From CAYTRP01 sp964625145 (GTDB taxonomy: Bacteria > Sumerlaeota > Sumerlaeia > SLMS01 > JAHLLQ01), in the NCBI GenBank assembly GCA_964625145.1, contig CAZVAQ010000142.1:1-9193 (forward strand): DNA of 9,193 nt, in the 5' to 3' direction. The notes under the pieces were generated by a model that saw only the letters and a list, made by a program, of their open reading frames with translations, searched no databases and was not told where the DNA came from. Shown one piece after another: positions 6,464 through 9,193 of the stretch. The translations under genes were made by a program, and so were the position numbers. The stretch's first letter is position 1, and each line of letters starts with the position of its first letter.

Positions 6464-7285
6464 TCAATCCCGCGGATAGAACTGATCCCAGCACTGCCAA
6501 GCTGTCTCGCCCCGCGAAACAAGGGTGCGGTGATCGGGGAGGATCTCCACACCGGTCTTGCCGCGATGACGATCGGCCTGGTCGGTCGTTGCCATCTCGA
6601 TGCGGAACTCCACCGGCGCCGGAACGCGATACGGTTTGGGCCACTTGGCGCGATTGCGAAGCGCTTCCTCAACCGTTCGCTCGATCTTGTCGCACGCGTC
6701 CTTGTGGGAAAGGCTGCGGGCGGAAAAGCGCGTCAGGCCCTCCTTCACCACGCACTGATGAATCTCGGGACCGATGAGGGCGGCCACTTCGCGCATCGTC
6801 GCCGCATCGCCCGACGCCCACACGCACGGCACGCCGAAGGAACCGGCGATGGCGGCCACGATGCCGCTCTCGCCGACCTTCGTGCCGTTGAAGTAGGCAT
6901 TGTACCAATTGTGGGCTGACATCGTGTGGCTCAGCACACCGTCCGGCGTGCCCGCCATGGCGTGGGCACCGGGGAGGAGCAACGCGTCGCAACCGGACGC
7001 GAAGGCCTGCACATAGCAACCCCAACGGTAGCCGGTGATGTACTCGGCGCCGGGTTCGAGCAGGTCCTTGCGCCAGCTATTCATCGAATGTCCGCCACCG
7101 GCTCCGTGCCCGTCGATCACGACGATCTCCGTCGCGCCGGCCTTCTTGGCGCCGCGGACGGCCGCGTTGATTTCGTTGGTGTAAAGCAGCCGGCCTTCCT
7201 CGTATTGCACCTTGCCGCCGCTGACCTGCTCCCAACTCACGATCCCCGCCACGCCTTCCATGTCGCACCACATTTGGACCTTCAT
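6464..7285 (-). CDS. M55 family D-aminopeptidase (DppA-like metallopeptidase)
   Basis: Zinc-dependent aminopeptidase of the Bacillus subtilis DppA family, which removes N-terminal D-amino acids from short peptides and is linked to use of cell-wall-derived D-Ala peptides. It is 273 residues, almost the length of DppA. Residues matching the DppA metal and active-site set are D8 and E10 (WCDMEGVAG), H60 (VIDGHG), H108 (GAHAMAGTPDG), H120 (LSHTMS) and E139 (KVGESG); there is a one-residue insertion (D115) between the last two His relative to DppA. No signal peptide is visible, so it is probably cytoplasmic. The start at 7285 has GGAG 9 bases upstream, and its product begins exactly as family members do. 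The frame stays open far upstream across the Uma2 gene, but that part is a non-coding shadow. No peptide transporter lies beside it in this window, unlike the dpp operon. Confidence 0.93.
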   Translation of the reverse strand: MKVQMWCDMEGVAGIVSWEQVSGGKVQYEEGRLLYTNEINAAVRGAKKAGATEIVVIDGHGAGGGHSMNSWRKDLLEPGAEYITGYRWGCYVQAFASGCDALLLPGAHAMAGTPDGVLSHTMSAHNWYNAYFNGTKVGESGIVAAIAGSFGVPCVWASGDAATMREVAALIGPEIHQCVVKEGLTRFSARSLSHKDACDKIERTVEEALRNRAKWPKPYRVPAPVEFRIEMATTDQADRHRGKTGVEILPDHRTLVSRGETAWQCWDQFYPRD

Positions 7286-7414
7286 GCCTGCACTCTCCGT
7301 TTCGGAAATGAGGGCTGGAGTTGACGGGAGCGGCGCCAGTGGTGCAAGAGTCTTGAAAGGCCTTGGGTGGGACTCGTCCCCCCCCCTTTCGTGCCCCGAC
7401 CCGGAGGTGTTTCC
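7286..7414. promoter_or_regulatory. Divergent intergenic region (M55 peptidase / Uma2)
   Basis: This 129-bp gap separates two divergent starts and must hold the minus-strand promoter and probably the plus-strand one. A TTGACG at 7321-7326 looks like a plus-strand -35 box, but no acceptable -10 box follows at 16-18 bases. A C9 run lies at 7378-7386. I see no convincing operator palindrome. Confidence 0.4.
7403..7409 (+). promoter_or_regulatory. Shine-Dalgarno of the Uma2 gene
   Basis: GGAGGTG lies 5 bases before ATG 7415 and fixes this start over the longer open frame from 7367, whose extra residues are Pro-rich and unlike the family N-terminus. Confidence 0.75.
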
Positions 7415-8008
7415 ATGAGCGCGACAGCCACGCTTCCAGTCACAATGCCCGGGCTGGACCGGCGGCCTTTCACCGCCGAAGAGGTCCTGCATCTCGACAG
7501 GATTGGCTTCTTCGGACCAGAGGAGCGCATTGAACTGATCGAGGGGGAGATCTGCGGCATGACACCCATCGGCAGGCGTCACTCGACCTCGGTATCGCGC
7601 TTGATTGCGGCATTCGCAAACCTTGCAGGCGCAGGTCGCTGCACAATCTTCCCACAAAGTCCTGTTATGCTGGGTGCGCGAAGCCTCCCGCAGCCGGACT
7701 TCTGCCTCGCGGGGCTTCGCCCCATGAAGGAAGTCGATCATCCAAGGCCGGATGACATCCACCTTCTCGTCGAAGTCTCCGAATCCACGCTCCGGCTTGA
7801 TCGAACCACCAAACTTGCCCTCTACGCCAAGGCGGGTATTCGTGAATACTGGATCCTTAACCTGAACGACAATGTGCTCGAGATCCACACGGAACCCGAA
7901 CCGGAGAGCGCAACTTATCGCCAGCGCCGTGTCGTGAAGAAGGGCGAGACTGTCGCTCCCGTCGCGTTCCCCGATTATTCCATCGAAGTCGCTGCCATCA
8001 TTCCCTGA
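7415..8008 (+). CDS. Uma2 family (DUF820) PD-(D/E)xK nuclease-fold protein
   Basis: Member of the Uma2/DUF820 family, predicted from fold to be a nuclease; the biological role of the family is poorly known. It is 197 residues, the usual size. Family marks run in order: FTAEEVLHLD near the N-terminus, RIELIEGEICGM with HS soon after, QPDF with D95, LLVEVSEST with E120, and the helix DRTTKLALYAKAGIREYWI with K133. D95, E120 and K133 form the expected PD-(D/E)xK set, so the active site looks intact. There is no signal peptide or membrane span. The gene is divergent from the M55 peptidase and lies 32 bp upstream of rtcB in the same direction, so the two are probably cotranscribed. Uma2 genes often occur as scattered paralogues in genomes that have them, so the neighbours may be chance. 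Confidence 0.92.
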   Translation: MSATATLPVTMPGLDRRPFTAEEVLHLDRIGFFGPEERIELIEGEICGMTPIGRRHSTSVSRLIAAFANLAGAGRCTIFPQSPVMLGARSLPQPDFCLAGLRPMKEVDHPRPDDIHLLVEVSESTLRLDRTTKLALYAKAGIREYWILNLNDNVLEIHTEPEPESATYRQRRVVKKGETVAPVAFPDYSIEVAAIIP

Positions 8009-8040
8009 TTCACTGCACACCAAAAGAGAGATGTTCTTCC

Positions 8041-9193
8041 ATGAAGCGCCAACCGCGCGGCGCCGCCGTGCAAATGTATGATACGCCCGCCCCCTTTGCC
8101 GTCTGGGGAGGCGATCAGGTCGAACCCGAAGCGCTGGAGCAACTGCGCAATGCCTGTCGCCTGCCAATCGCCGTGCGCGGCGCGCAAATGCCTGATGGCC
8201 ATGTTGGCTATGGCCTCCCCATTGGTGGCGTTCTCGCCACGCGCGATGCCGTGATCCCGTACGGCGTCGGCGTGGACATCGCCTGTCGCATGAAGATGAG
8301 CATCACCGAACTGCCCGCCGACCGGTTGGATGGTTGGCGCGATCGCTTGAAGAAGGCACTCCGTGCCGAGACCCGCTTTGGCGTTGGCGCTGCATTCAAC
8401 GCGCGTACACGCCGCGATCACCCGGTCATGGACGATCCCCTCTGGGGCGAGGTCGACCGCGAGGTGCAGCAGCTTCACGCAAAGGCGTGGGAGCAACTCG
8501 GCACGTCGGGCTCCGGCAATCACTTTGTCGAATGGGGCGAGCTGGAAATCCATGACGGCTCGCTGGGCATCGAGCCCGGCACCTACCTGGCCCTGTTGTC
8601 GCATTCGGGCTCGCGCGGGTTCGGCGCCAACATCGCCAGCATGTACACGCGCCTGGCCAAGGAGGCGACGCCGCTCGAATCGCCCTTCACGAACCTCGCC
8701 TGGCTCGATCTCAAGAGCGACGCCGGCCGCGCGTACTGGAACGCGATGAACCTTGCCGGCAAGTACGCCTCGGCGAACCATGACCTGATCCACCGCCACG
8801 TGCTGAAGGCGGCATCGATGAAGCCGCTGCTACAAATCGAAAACCATCACAACTTCGCCTGGCGCGAGGATCACGACGGCGAGTCCCTCATCGTGCACCG
8901 CAAGGGCGCCACCCCCGCCGGCAAAGGGGTGCTTGGCATCATCCCCGGTTCCATGGGCGATCCAGGCTTCATCGTGCGTGGGCTTGGCAATGCCGCCAGC
9001 CTTCATTCCGCCGCCCATGGCGCCGGACGCCGCATGAGCCGCAAGAAGGCCATGCAGACCCTCACGCGATCGGAGATGCAGGCGTACCTGCGCGAGCGCG
9101 GCATCGAACTCCTCGACGCCGGCATCGACGAGGCGCCACAGGTCTACAAGCCCATCCGCGAAGTCATGGCCGCGCAATCGGACCTCGTCGAGG
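8041..9193 (+). CDS. rtcB: RtcB family RNA ligase, 3' end outside window
   Basis: Mn2+- and GTP-dependent RNA ligase family that joins 2',3'-cyclic-phosphate or 3'-phosphate ends to 5'-OH ends in tRNA splicing and RNA repair. 384 codons are present with no stop; RtcB proteins are about 400 residues, so only a short tail is likely missing. Marks in order are MPDGHVGYGLPIGG, GVDIACRM with D79 and C82, TSGSGNHFVE with H161, LLSHSGSRG with H188, ENHHNFAW with H269, HRKGATPAGKG, IIPGSMGDPGF, and SAAHGAGRRMSR with H326. By the Pyrococcus RtcB map, D79, C82, H161, H188 and H269 bind Mn and H326 is the guanylylated His. The usual DIGCGM reads DIACRM, which points to a non-E. coli subgroup. The ATG at 8041 has GAGAGA about 10 bases upstream. 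No archease gene is in view. Confidence 0.94.
   Translation, partial: MKRQPRGAAVQMYDTPAPFAVWGGDQVEPEALEQLRNACRLPIAVRGAQMPDGHVGYGLPIGGVLATRDAVIPYGVGVDIACRMKMSITELPADRLDGWRDRLKKALRAETRFGVGAAFNARTRRDHPVMDDPLWGEVDREVQQLHAKAWEQLGTSGSGNHFVEWGELEIHDGSLGIEPGTYLALLSHSGSRGFGANIASMYTRLAKEATPLESPFTNLAWLDLKSDAGRAYWNAMNLAGKYASANHDLIHRHVLKAASMKPLLQIENHHNFAWREDHDGESLIVHRKGATPAGKGVLGIIPGSMGDPGFIVRGLGNAASLHSAAHGAGRRMSRKKAMQTLTRSEMQAYLRERGIELLDAGIDEAPQVYKPIREVMAAQSDLVE

Noticed and set aside
8031..8080. ATG at 8031 just before rtcB as a small gene or alternative start
   Set aside because: It is out of frame with rtcB and reaches a stop after about 16 codons, with nothing to suggest function.
7286..8167. Upstream extension of the minus-strand M55 frame, giving a 567-residue open frame antisense to the Uma2 gene
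   Set aside because: The family N-terminus MKVQMWCDMEG starts exactly at 7285 behind an SD; the extension has no recognisable protein features and lies opposite a well-supported gene.
7975..8799. 274-residue minus-strand open frame opposite rtcB
   Set aside because: The plus strand carries an unbroken RtcB with all catalytic residues; the antisense product resembles no family.

Overview
The window comes from a GC-rich, aerobically respiring bacterium. Third codon positions are mostly G or C, genes are tightly packed, and Shine-Dalgarno (SD) sequences are clear. I cannot name the genus. The combination of a Cox11-dependent aa3-type cytochrome c oxidase operon, a Uma2-family protein, an M55 D-aminopeptidase and an RtcB variant suggests a Gram-negative lineage. 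It could be a proteobacterium or a less-studied phylum, and this is inference only.

Region 1 (1-4673, + strand) is the 3' part of a haem-copper oxidase operon. In order it holds the C-terminal part of subunit I (ctaD), haem A synthase (ctaA), haem O synthase (ctaB), the copper chaperone Cox11/CtaG, an unrecognised 61-residue single-span membrane protein, and subunit III (ctaE). Several junctions overlap: 8 bp for ctaD/ctaA, 29 bp for ctaA/ctaB and an ATGA overlap for cox11/small ORF. The others are gaps of about 30 bp, so this reads as one transcription unit with translational coupling. A strong intrinsic terminator ends it. The genes form one pathway: CtaB farnesylates haem B to haem O, CtaA oxidises haem O to haem A, Cox11 delivers copper to the CuB site of subunit I, and subunit III completes the complex.

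Region 2 (4674-6463) holds a separate S41 (CtpA-type) periplasmic processing protease with its own SD. It is followed by a long, nearly symmetric hairpin that can terminate transcription from both sides.

Region 3 (6464-9193) holds a minus-strand M55 D-aminopeptidase (DppA-like). Divergently, on the plus strand, lie a Uma2-family PD-(D/E)xK protein and an RtcB-type RNA ligase that runs off the window's right edge and is nearly complete. Nothing in the sequence ties these three into a known system.

Most of the window is conventional. The points that deserve a second look are the small protein inside the oxidase operon, the His-rich and C9-bearing N-terminus of subunit III, a second C9 tract upstream of the Uma2 gene, and the RtcB active-site variant next to the Uma2 gene. 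I saw no RNA genes, CRISPR arrays, insertion sequences or prophage genes.
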